Shown piece after piece: positions 31,102-39,251 of a stretch of DNA of 64,000 bases (position 1 is its first letter; each line of letters starts with the position of its first letter). The stretch lies in contig JANXTR010000033.1 in assembly GCA_025352325.1 (NCBI GenBank), positions 62,001 to 126,000 of the forward strand, in the 5' to 3' direction. The translations under genes were made by a program, and so were the position numbers. The DNA is from Microbacteriaceae bacterium. GTDB lineage: Bacteria > Actinomycetota > Actinomycetes > Actinomycetales > Microbacteriaceae. The notes beneath the pieces are model-generated. The model saw nothing but the letters and a program-made list of their open reading frames with translations, had not been told where the DNA came from and did no database searches.

Positions 31102-32133
31102 ATGAGATCGATCATCTACACCGAGTCCGGTGACGCCTCCGTGCTGAAGCTCGTCGAGCGCGACATCCCGGCTCCGGACGCCGGCGAGGTGCGCGTGCGC
31201 ATCATCGTCTCGGGCGTGAACCCGACCGACTGGAAGTCGCGGCGCGGCAGCGGGTCGGGCGCCGGCTCGGGCAGCGAGTTCGTGCCCAACCAGGATGGCG
31301 CCGGTATCGTCGACGCCATCGGCCCGGGCGTCGAGGGGGTCGCGGTCGGCGATCGGGTGTGGATCTCGCTGGCCGCCTGGCAGCGTCCGCTCGGCGGCAC
31401 CGCGCAGGAGTTCACCCTGCTGCCCGCCGAGCGCGTGTTCCCGCTGCCGGCCTCCGCGAGTTTCGCGCTCGGCGCCGCGCTGGGCGTGCCCGCCATGACG
31501 GCGCACCGGGCGCTGACGGTGTTCGAGGGCGGCCCCTCGCGCCTCTCCCCCGGAGCGCTCGCCGGTCGCGTGGTGCTCATCGCGGGCGGAGCGGGCGCGG
31601 TCGGCCACGCCGCCATCCAGCTCGCTCGCTGGGCCGGGGCGACCGTGATCGCGACGGTTTCGACGCCGGCCAAGGCCTCGCTCGCGGCGGCCGCGGGTGC
31701 CCAGTACGTGGTGCTCTACACCGAGCCGGATGCCGCCAAGCAGATCCGCGCGATCGCCCCCGACGGCGTCGATCAGATCGTCGAGGTCGCTGTGGCCGTC
31801 AACCAGGAGCTGGATGCCGCGGTCGCCCACTCTCGCACGTCCATCGCCGTCTACGCGAACGATCGCGGCACGCCGTTCACTCTCGATGTCGCCCGCGCGA
31901 TGCGCCTCAACCTGCGCTACCAGTTTGTGCTGCTCTACACGATGGGCGACGAGGCCTTCGCGGCGGCGGGCGCCGACATCGTCGCGGCCCTCGAAGACGG
32001 CGCGCTCCCGATCGGTGAGGATGCGGGCCTGCCGCTGCACCGATATCCGCTCGATCGGACCGCCGACGCACACGAGGCTGTCGAGGATGACGCGGTCGGC
32101 AAGGTGCTGATCGACGTGAGCGACGCAGAGTAG
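31102..32133 (+). CDS. NADPH:quinone reductase-like zinc-type alcohol dehydrogenase (MDR family)
   Basis: MRSIIYTESGDASVLKLVERDIP, AGGAGAVGHAAIQLARWAGATVIAT. Confidence 0.9.
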   Translation: MRSIIYTESGDASVLKLVERDIPAPDAGEVRVRIIVSGVNPTDWKSRRGSGSGAGSGSEFVPNQDGAGIVDAIGPGVEGVAVGDRVWISLAAWQRPLGGTAQEFTLLPAERVFPLPASASFALGAALGVPAMTAHRALTVFEGGPSRLSPGALAGRVVLIAGGAGAVGHAAIQLARWAGATVIATVSTPAKASLAAAAGAQYVVLYTEPDAAKQIRAIAPDGVDQIVEVAVAVNQELDAAVAHSRTSIAVYANDRGTPFTLDVARAMRLNLRYQFVLLYTMGDEAFAAAGADIVAALEDGALPIGEDAGLPLHRYPLDRTADAHEAVEDDAVGKVLIDVSDAE

Positions 32134-32158
32134 TTTCATATCTGCAGTTGACGCAGAC

Positions 32159-32180
32159 ATGCAATCGTATAACATTGCAT
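32159..32180. promoter_or_regulatory. Candidate TetR operator upstream of the MFS gene
   Basis: ATGCAAT-N8-ATTGCAT inverted repeat in the MFS leader. Confidence 0.5.
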
Positions 32181-32272
32181 TGGCTGCAATAAACTATCGC
32201 CACCGCCGGCGCCCGACCGCCGACCTGCCACGGCCCGTCGAGCGCGCACCTCATCGCTTTCGAAGGATTCAC

Positions 32273-34243
32273 GTGTCAACTGCAACCGCGTCCGTCACGA
32301 CGCCCGCTGCTTCCGCCCCACATGCGTCGAAGCCGATCATGAGCCACCGGCAGATCCTGCTGGTGATCTACGGCCTGATGGCCGGCATGTTCCTCTCTTC
32401 GCTCGACCAGACCGTGGTCGGCACGGCGATCCGCACGATCGGTGACGACCTGCACGGTCTCGACCAGCAGGCGTGGGTCACCACCGCCTACCTGATCACC
32501 TCGACGATCGCGGTGCCGATCTACGGCAAGCTCTCCGACATCTTCGGTCGCCGTCCACTCTTCATCTTCGGCATCGTGGTGTTCCTGCTCGGATCGCTCG
32601 CCTCGTCGTTCTCGACGACCATGCTCATGCTGGCCGGCTTCCGCGCCCTGCAGGGCCTCGGTGCGGGCGCGCTGATGTCGCTCCCGCTGGCGATCATGGG
32701 CGACATCCTCGCCCCGCGCGAGCGCGCCAAGTACCAGGGCTACTTCTTCGCCGTGTTCGGCATCTCGAGCGTCATCGGCCCGCTGATCGGCGGCCTGTTC
32801 GCCGGCGCAGACCAGATCCTGTTCATCTCCGGGTGGCGCTGGGTCTTCCTGATCAACGTGCCGATCGGCATCGCCGCACTGCTCATGGTGATCGCGTTCC
32901 TGCACCTGCCGAAGTTCGCCAGCGCCGACAAGCCGCGCATCGACTGGTGGGGTGCCACCGCCGTGATCGTCGCGCTCGTCCCGCTGCTGCTGATCGCGGA
33001 GCAGGGCCGCACCTGGGGCTGGAGCTCGCCCGGCGCGTTCGCCTGCTACATCATCGGCGGCGTCGGCATCATCGCCTTCATCGTGATCGAGAAGCTGATG
33101 GGCGCCGACGCGATCATCCCACTCAGCCTCTTCAGCTCACGCGTCTTCTCGATGGCCACCGTGCTCGGGGTGCTCGTCGGATTCGGGATGTTCGGGGCCA
33201 TGCTGACGCTCCCGCTCTACCTGCAGATCGTGACCGGACTGACGCCGACGGTCTCCGGGTTCGCCATGCTGCCGATGATCCTCGGCCTCATGATCGCCGC
33301 CATCGGCTCCGGCCAGATCCTGGCGCGCACCGGCCACTACCGGATCTTCCCGATCACCGGCACCTTCTCGACCGCGCTCGGCTTCCTGACCCTGACCTTC
33401 GTCACGGTCGACAAGCCGCTGTGGTTCCTGATGATCGCGATGTTCCTGATCGGGCTCGGCCTCGGCCAGCTGATGCAGACGCTCACCCTGGCCAGCCAGG
33501 GCTCGGTCCAGCCTCACCAGATGGGTGTCGCCACCAGCGCGGCCACCTTCTTCCGTCAGATTGGTGGAACGCTGGGTGTCGCCATCCTGCTGTCCGTGCT
33601 CTTCTCGGCGCTGCCGGGCAACATCACGACCTCCCTGCAGGACGAGAAGACGCTGACCTCGGGGCTCAGCGCGGCTCTCGACCCCGCCGTCTCGGGCACG
33701 AGCGAGAACGCGGCCATCATGAAGCAGATCTGGACGCCGATCGTCACGCCGATCCAGAAGAACATCCAAGCCCAGCTGGATGCCGCCGCCGCCGCCGCGG
33801 TCGCCGCCGCCCCGCCAGCAGCCAAGGACCAGGTGCTCGCCGCGGTCGCCGACAAGGCGCACGCCACGGTCACCGGCGACACGGTCGCGGTGGACTGGTC
33901 GAACGACGCGCAGCGCACGTACTGGGTCGACCAGGTGGCTCCGACCATCTCCAAGGAGATCGCGAAGGGCAGCTCGTCCACCTCGAACTCCGCGAGCAGC
34001 TCGACGAGTGACACCTCGTTCCTGAACGGGGCGGACAAGCGGCTGAGCGCGCCGTTCCTGATCGGCTTCAACAGCTCGGTCGTGACGGTCTACTGGATCG
34101 CGCTCGGCGTCATGCTGCTGGCTTTCATCCTGACCTGGTTCTTCAAGGTGCCACCGCTGCGGAAGGTCTCAGCCCTCCAAGAGCGTGCCGACACCGAAGA
34201 CGCCGCCGAGGCGGCCGGTCTGCTCGAGCCCCAGAAGGCGTAG
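32273..34243 (+). CDS. MFS drug transporter, DHA2/EmrB-QacA type
   Basis: LDQTVVGTAIRTIGDDL, YGKLSDIFGRRPLF, 14-TM pattern; GTG start. Confidence 0.92.
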   Translation: MSTATASVTTPAASAPHASKPIMSHRQILLVIYGLMAGMFLSSLDQTVVGTAIRTIGDDLHGLDQQAWVTTAYLITSTIAVPIYGKLSDIFGRRPLFIFGIVVFLLGSLASSFSTTMLMLAGFRALQGLGAGALMSLPLAIMGDILAPRERAKYQGYFFAVFGISSVIGPLIGGLFAGADQILFISGWRWVFLINVPIGIAALLMVIAFLHLPKFASADKPRIDWWGATAVIVALVPLLLIAEQGRTWGWSSPGAFACYIIGGVGIIAFIVIEKLMGADAIIPLSLFSSRVFSMATVLGVLVGFGMFGAMLTLPLYLQIVTGLTPTVSGFAMLPMILGLMIAAIGSGQILARTGHYRIFPITGTFSTALGFLTLTFVTVDKPLWFLMIAMFLIGLGLGQLMQTLTLASQGSVQPHQMGVATSAATFFRQIGGTLGVAILLSVLFSALPGNITTSLQDEKTLTSGLSAALDPAVSGTSENAAIMKQIWTPIVTPIQKNIQAQLDAAAAAAVAAAPPAAKDQVLAAVADKAHATVTGDTVAVDWSNDAQRTYWVDQVAPTISKEIAKGSSSTSNSASSSTSDTSFLNGADKRLSAPFLIGFNSSVVTVYWIALGVMLLAFILTWFFKVPPLRKVSALQERADTEDAAEAAGLLEPQKA

Positions 34244-34257
34244 CGGGGAAGGACACC

Positions 34258-34860
34258 TTGAGTACTCTCGTCACGCTGGACGCCGGCGACGGCCTCCGCG
34301 AACGCAAGAAGCAGCAGACCCGCCGCGCGATTCACGAGGCGGCCTACCGGCTGGTGGACGAGCACGGTCTCGAGGGGACGACGATCGACCAGATCTGCCG
34401 CGAGGCCGAGGTCTCGTCCCGCACCTTCTTCAACTATTTCCCTTCGAAGATGGCCGCTGCCCTGGGCATACCTGAGGAGCCGGTCGACGATGAGGCGGCG
34501 GCGCGCTTCCGCGCGGCGACCGGTTCTCTGGTCGACGCGCTCTGCGACATGATCGTGGGCGGCGGTCAGTTCGCCGCTCGGCAGGCACGACTCAAGGGAC
34601 TGGTCACGCGGCATCCGGAACTCATCAGGACCCTCAGCGGCATGATGACGGCGACCCGCGGCCGCTTCATCGAGCTCGCGACGGAGCGCGCATCCAGCGC
34701 CGCCGAGGCCGAGCTCGCGGTCACGCTCGTTCTGGCTGCGGTGTCGCTGACCGTGCACAACGGAGGCGACGGCCAGGTGCCGACGGCCGAGCTGCTGATG
34801 TCAACGATCGACTCGTTGGAGAGGGTGCGGAGCGCGCCACTGGTCGACGGACGGGGCTAG
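34258..34860 (+). CDS. TetR-family regulator
   Basis: RERKKQQTRRAIHEAAYRLVDEHGLEGTTIDQICREAEVSSRTFFNYFPSK; TTG start. Confidence 0.9.
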   Translation: MSTLVTLDAGDGLRERKKQQTRRAIHEAAYRLVDEHGLEGTTIDQICREAEVSSRTFFNYFPSKMAAALGIPEEPVDDEAAARFRAATGSLVDALCDMIVGGGQFAARQARLKGLVTRHPELIRTLSGMMTATRGRFIELATERASSAAEAELAVTLVLAAVSLTVHNGGDGQVPTAELLMSTIDSLERVRSAPLVDGRG

Positions 34861-34896
34861 TGGATCGTCGATGTGATCGACCCAAGCCGCTTCGGG

Positions 34897-34923
34897 GAGC
34901 CTGAGAGAATCGACCTCTCGACC
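34897..34923. repeat. Partial copy of the tRNA-Thr 3' end
   Basis: CCTGAGAGAATCGACCTCTCGACC matches 34997-35020 with one mismatch over 24 nt. Confidence 0.65.
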
Positions 34924-34991
34924 AGCAAGGTCTCAGACGTCACACATCAACTGACGTCCCTGGGCAAGACACTCTCGGGTCTCTTTGAGGG

Positions 34992-35064
34992 AGCCACCTG
35001 AGAGAATCGAACTCTCGACCTATTCATTACGAGTGAATCGCTCTACCAACTGAGCTAAGGCGGC
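34992..35064 (-). tRNA. tRNA-Thr(CGT)
   Basis: Reverse strand GCCGCCTTAGCTCAGTTGGTAGAGCGATTCACTCGTAATGAATAGGTCGAGAGTTCGATTCTCTCAGGTGGCT folds as a cloverleaf with anticodon CGT. Confidence 0.93.
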
Positions 35065-35194
35065 GGGCGGCCGATTTTGCTCTGTCGTGCGGGCTCGGCG
35101 CCGGGGAAAAGCATAACCGATCGAGCGGGTGCCTCGGGCAGCCCACAAATGCGGGGCGGTGATCTGGATGCGCTACTCGATGCGTGGCTCGCGG

Positions 35195-35833
35195 TCAGCG
35201 CCGCGCGAGGATGCCAAGTGCGTGATCGAGTTCGGCGAAGGATTCACCCAGCCGATCGGCGAGGGTCTCGGGGGACTCAGGGCCAGCGGCCCAGCTTTTC
35301 CAGGCGTGGTGCATCGCGGCGACAGCGACCAAGGTCACGAGTTGCGCGCGGCTGTCGAGCCGGGCAGGGTCTTCGGCGAGGACGGGATCCTGCACCGCCA
35401 GCCGACGCGCGACGATCGATGAGAGCTCGCCTTCGAACTGGCGGAAGCTCTGCATCCGCAGTACCGTCAGGTGCGGGTACTCCGTCGCCAGCGCCTTGCG
35501 CAGCTGGATGATTTCGCGGTCGTGCAGGGACTCGCTGGCGGTGTCGATAAGCAGGCGACCGATGCCGGGAAGCAACTGGCCGGTGTCGTACACGAAGGCG
35601 TCGACCGCGGCATCCGAGGGCAGGTGCAGGCCGTCGCCGACCAGCGCCTCCTCCTTCGAAGTGAAATAGTTGAAGAAGGTCCGCGGCGAGACGTCAGCCA
35701 GTCGGCTGATCTCATCAACCGTGACGCTGTCGAGCGCGCGCTCGTGGACGAGTTTCAGGGCCGCGACCTGAATGGCGCGACGAGTCGCTAAGCGCTTGCG
35801 CTCGCGCAGGCCCGGTTCCGCGACGTCTGTCAT
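35195..35833 (-). CDS. TetR-family regulator
   Basis: [52 protein letters not shown]. Confidence 0.9.
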   Translation of the reverse strand: MTDVAEPGLRERKRLATRRAIQVAALKLVHERALDSVTVDEISRLADVSPRTFFNYFTSKEEALVGDGLHLPSDAAVDAFVYDTGQLLPGIGRLLIDTASESLHDREIIQLRKALATEYPHLTVLRMQSFRQFEGELSSIVARRLAVQDPVLAEDPARLDSRAQLVTLVAVAAMHHAWKSWAAGPESPETLADRLGESFAELDHALGILARR

Positions 35834-35843
35834 GCTGCCATCG

Positions 35844-35858
35844 TTGCACAGACTGCAA
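35844..35858. promoter_or_regulatory. Candidate TetR operator upstream of the second TetR gene
   Basis: TTGCA-CAGAC-TGCAA perfect inverted repeat about 10 bp upstream of the start codon. Confidence 0.5.
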
Positions 35859-35888
35859 GTTTGCGCTCGGGACCAAGGACCCGCGGCC

Positions 35889-37448
35889 CTAGCAGTCCGG
35901 ATCCTTCGCCGGGACCGTGCCCCTCACGAAGTAGTTGTCGACCGCGTTGTTCACACACGAGTTCGATTTGTTGTACGCCGTATGGCCCTCGCCGTGGTAG
36001 GTGATGAGGTGCCCTTTCGCGAGCTGCGCCGACAGGTTCTTCGCCCACACGTAGGGAGTGGCCGGGTCGTTCGTGGTACCCACGACGAGGATATCGCCTG
36101 AGCCCTTCGCCGCGATCGGCCCGCGATCGCGGGTCGAGGCAAACGGCCATTTCGCGCAGCTCGTGCCGCCGTACGCCATCTGCGGTCCGAAGGTCGGAGC
36201 GTCGGCCGCCAGCTGCGCGGCCTCCGTGCGCATCTGCGCGACCGAATCCTGGCTCTTGTAGTCGAGGCAGTTGATCGAGACGAAAGCCTCGGTCGAGTTG
36301 GAGTTGTACGTGCCGTTCTTCGCGCGATCGTTGTAGCTGTCGGCGAGTACGAAGGCCGTCTTCGTCGAGCCCTGCAGCACCTCGGCGAAGAGGGTGTTCA
36401 GGTATGTCCAGTTGTCCTTGTTATAGAGAGGAAGGATGATCGCCGTGAACATCGTGTTCGCCCCGAGCGCGCGTCCGTCGGAGTTCTGCAGCGGGCTGGC
36501 CTGCAGCCGGTCGAGGATCTTGCGGGTCTCGAGCATCGCCTCGTCGACGGTGCCCGTGAACGGGCAGTCCTTCGTGCCGATGCAGCTCTTCAGGTAGGCC
36601 CGGAACGCGCTCTCGAAACCCTTCGCCTGGATATCGGTGACCTCGAACTCGGTCGTGGCCGGATCCAGTGCGCCGTCGAGCACGAGGCGGCCAACCTTCT
36701 TCGGGTAGAGGTCGGCGTATGTCGCGCCGAGGAAGGTGCCGTAGGAGTAGCCGAGGTAGTTGAGCTTCGTGTCACCGAGCAACGCGCGAGTGAGGTCGAG
36801 GTCGCGGGCGGCGCTCACCGTGTCCACGAACTGCAGCAGGGGCCCGCTGCTCTTCAGGCAGTCGGCGCCAAACTGGGCGTTCTCCTTCTCGAGGTCGGCG
36901 AGCCAGGGATCCGTTCCCGGAGTGCCCGGGATGATCGAGTAGTTGAAGTTGTCGAGCACGCTCGCGCCGCCGCAGCTCACGGCCGAGGAGTGGCCGACGC
37001 CGCGCGGGTCGAAGCCGACGATGTCGTAGTTCTTTTGCAGCGTCGAGTCCACCGCATAGCTGAGGCTGTCGCGGATGAAGTCGTAGCCGGAGGCACCGGG
37101 GCCGCCCGGATTGACGAGCAGCGATCCGAGCTTCGTGCCGGTCGCCTGCTTGCGGATGAGGGCGAGCTTGATGGATGCCTGCGACGGGTCCTGCCAGTTC
37201 ATCGGCGCGGTGACCGTGGTGCACTGGAAGCCGTTCGAGCAGCTCTTCCAGGTGAGCGACTGCGAGTAGAACGACTGCAGGTTCGCGGCTACCTTCTCCC
37301 GCGTCGGCTTCGACGTCGAGCCGCCGGTGGCCGGGCGGAACCACGACACGCAGCCGGCGAGCAGCAAGGAGACGACAGCGACTCCCGCGACGGCGGCGAA
37401 CAGTCGGCCTCGGCGAGCAGGAGCAGAGGCAGGAGCAGGTCGGATCAC
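35889..37448 (-). CDS. Secreted alpha/beta hydrolase (TAP-like/tripeptidyl aminopeptidase family), putative lipoprotein
   Basis: Lipobox-like [22 protein letters not shown] nucleophile elbow; C-terminal [13 protein letters not shown] / YHGEGHTAY. Confidence 0.9.
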   Translation of the reverse strand: MIRPAPASAPARRGRLFAAVAGVAVVSLLLAGCVSWFRPATGGSTSKPTREKVAANLQSFYSQSLTWKSCSNGFQCTTVTAPMNWQDPSQASIKLALIRKQATGTKLGSLLVNPGGPGASGYDFIRDSLSYAVDSTLQKNYDIVGFDPRGVGHSSAVSCGGASVLDNFNYSIIPGTPGTDPWLADLEKENAQFGADCLKSSGPLLQFVDTVSAARDLDLTRALLGDTKLNYLGYSYGTFLGATYADLYPKKVGRLVLDGALDPATTEFEVTDIQAKGFESAFRAYLKSCIGTKDCPFTGTVDEAMLETRKILDRLQASPLQNSDGRALGANTMFTAIILPLYNKDNWTYLNTLFAEVLQGSTKTAFVLADSYNDRAKNGTYNSNSTEAFVSINCLDYKSQDSVAQMRTEAAQLAADAPTFGPQMAYGGTSCAKWPFASTRDRGPIAAKGSGDILVVGTTNDPATPYVWAKNLSAQLAKGHLITYHGEGHTAYNKSNSCVNNAVDNYFVRGTVPAKDPDC

Positions 37449-38602
37449 AGGTGGTTCCTCTCAGGAGCGACAGAGTTCTGCGGCGAGCGCACGGCGCTCA
37501 CCAGCACGGCTTCGAGGGCGAGGGCGGGGGCGACGTTGCCCTCGATCCGGATGCGTGCCTCGGCGATCGCGTCGAGGGTCGCGAGGGTGCGGGCCGGCGT
37601 GGCCAGCGTGGCGGCCGCGGCCAACTCGGAGTAGATGGCGAGATTCACCGGCTCAACCTCGACGCCGAGCTGGAGCAGCAGGATGTCGCGATACAGCGAG
37701 AGCAGGTCGACCAGGATACGGTCCAGCCCGTCGCGCAGGCTGCGGGTGGCGCGGCGCTTCTGATCCTCCTCGAGGCTCTTCAGCTGGGCGCGGAGCGCCG
37801 GCGGAATCGTGCCGCCCGCCTCGATGCCAAGCGAGCGCAGGGCGCTCTCGCGCTCCTGGGCATCCCGCTCCTCGGTGATGGCCTTCGCGTCATCGCCCGC
37901 CACCTCGATCAGCTCGGCCGCCGCAATCACCGCGCCCGAGACGCTCCGGATGCCGAGCGCGAGCTGCAGCGTGCGAGCCCGGCGGGTGCGGGCCTGCTCG
38001 TTCGTCGCGAGCCGGTGCGCCATCCCGATGTGGGACTGCGCCTCACGAGCGGCCCGGGTGGCCTCGGGCAGGCTCACGTCGTCGCGCCGCGAGATGAGCT
38101 GCGCGACGTCGTCGACGCTCGGGACGCGCAGTCGTACGCTGCGCACGCGGGAGCGGATGGTCGGGATGAGGTCCGCCTCGGAGGGGGCGCAGAGGATCCA
38201 CACCGTGCGCGGCGGCGGTTCTTCGAGGGCCTTGAGGAGCACGTTCGAGGTGCGCTCCGTCATCCGGTCGGCGTCTTCGATGACCATCACGCGGTAGCGG
38301 CCGACGCTCGGCGAGAACTGGCTCGAGGCCACAAGCGCGCGCACCTCGTCGATCGAGATGAGCACGCGCTCTGTGCTGAGGACGCCGAGATCCGGATGCG
38401 TGCGGGCCGTGACCTGGGATTCAGTCGCGTCTTCGGTGCCCGGGCGGGCCAGCAGCGCCGCGGCAAAGGCGTACGCCAGCGTGGAGCGGCCGGATCCGGG
38501 GGGGCCGGTGATGAGCCAGGAATGGGTGAGACCATCGCCGGCAGCCGCGGCGCGCATCGTGGCGATGGCGTCGGCCTGCCCGATCAGATCGTCCCAGCCC
38601 AT
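37445..38602 (-). CDS. holB: DNA polymerase III subunit delta'
   Basis: GWDDLIGQADAIATMRAAA, GPPGSGRSTLAYAFA, ALEEPPPRTVWILCAPS. Confidence 0.92.
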   Translation of the reverse strand: MGWDDLIGQADAIATMRAAAAGDGLTHSWLITGPPGSGRSTLAYAFAAALLARPGTEDATESQVTARTHPDLGVLSTERVLISIDEVRALVASSQFSPSVGRYRVMVIEDADRMTERTSNVLLKALEEPPPRTVWILCAPSEADLIPTIRSRVRSVRLRVPSVDDVAQLISRRDDVSLPEATRAAREAQSHIGMAHRLATNEQARTRRARTLQLALGIRSVSGAVIAAAELIEVAGDDAKAITEERDAQERESALRSLGIEAGGTIPPALRAQLKSLEEDQKRRATRSLRDGLDRILVDLLSLYRDILLLQLGVEVEPVNLAIYSELAAAATLATPARTLATLDAIAEARIRIEGNVAPALALEAVLVSAVRSPQNSVAPERNHL

Positions 38603-38611
38603 GCACTCAGA

Positions 38612-39244
38612 CTAAGCGAGGGCCGCTGACACTCGCGCCCGGACGAGCGCCGCCAGCTCCTCGACGGGGAGGGCCGCGTCGAGCACGAGGAAGCGCGCCG
38701 GCTCGGCGGCGGCGAGCGCGAGGTACGCGTCGCGCACCCGACTGTGGAACTCGGCGGCCTCGGACTCGAGCCGGTCGTAGCGGGTGCGGGCGTCGTCAAG
38801 GCGGCTGCGGCCGATGCTCACATCGAGGTCGAGCAGCACGGTCACGTCGGGGAGCAGTCCCTCGGCGGCCCAGAGCGAGAGTCGGCGGATCTCGTCGGCC
38901 TCGAGCTCGCGGCCGACGCCCTGGTACGCGACCGAAGAGTCGAGGTAGCGGTCTTGCAGCACGATCTCGCCGCGCTCCAGCGCCGGGCGCACGACGTGGC
39001 TCACGTGTTGCGCGCGGTCCGCCGCGTAGAGCAGGGCTTCGGCACGCGGGGCGATGTGGCCGCGTCGGTGCAGCACGATCTCGCGGATCTCGTTGCCGAC
39101 ATCCGTTCCGCCCGGCTCGCGTGTGCGCACGACGGTGCGACCCTGGCTCAGAAGCCACTCCTCGAGGAGGGCGGCCTGGGTCGACTTTCCCGAGCCGTCG
39201 CCCCCCTCGAAGGTCAGGAAGAGGCCAGGAAGCTGCGCGCTCAT
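38612..39244 (-). CDS. tmk: Thymidylate kinase
   Basis: FLTFEGGDGSGKSTQAALLEEWL, TREPGGTDVGNEIR, RYLDSSVAYQG. Confidence 0.96.
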   Translation of the reverse strand: MSAQLPGLFLTFEGGDGSGKSTQAALLEEWLLSQGRTVVRTREPGGTDVGNEIREIVLHRRGHIAPRAEALLYAADRAQHVSHVVRPALERGEIVLQDRYLDSSVAYQGVGRELEADEIRRLSLWAAEGLLPDVTVLLDLDVSIGRSRLDDARTRYDRLESEAAEFHSRVRDAYLALAAAEPARFLVLDAALPVEELAALVRARVSAALA

Positions 39245-39251
39245 GCCGCGC

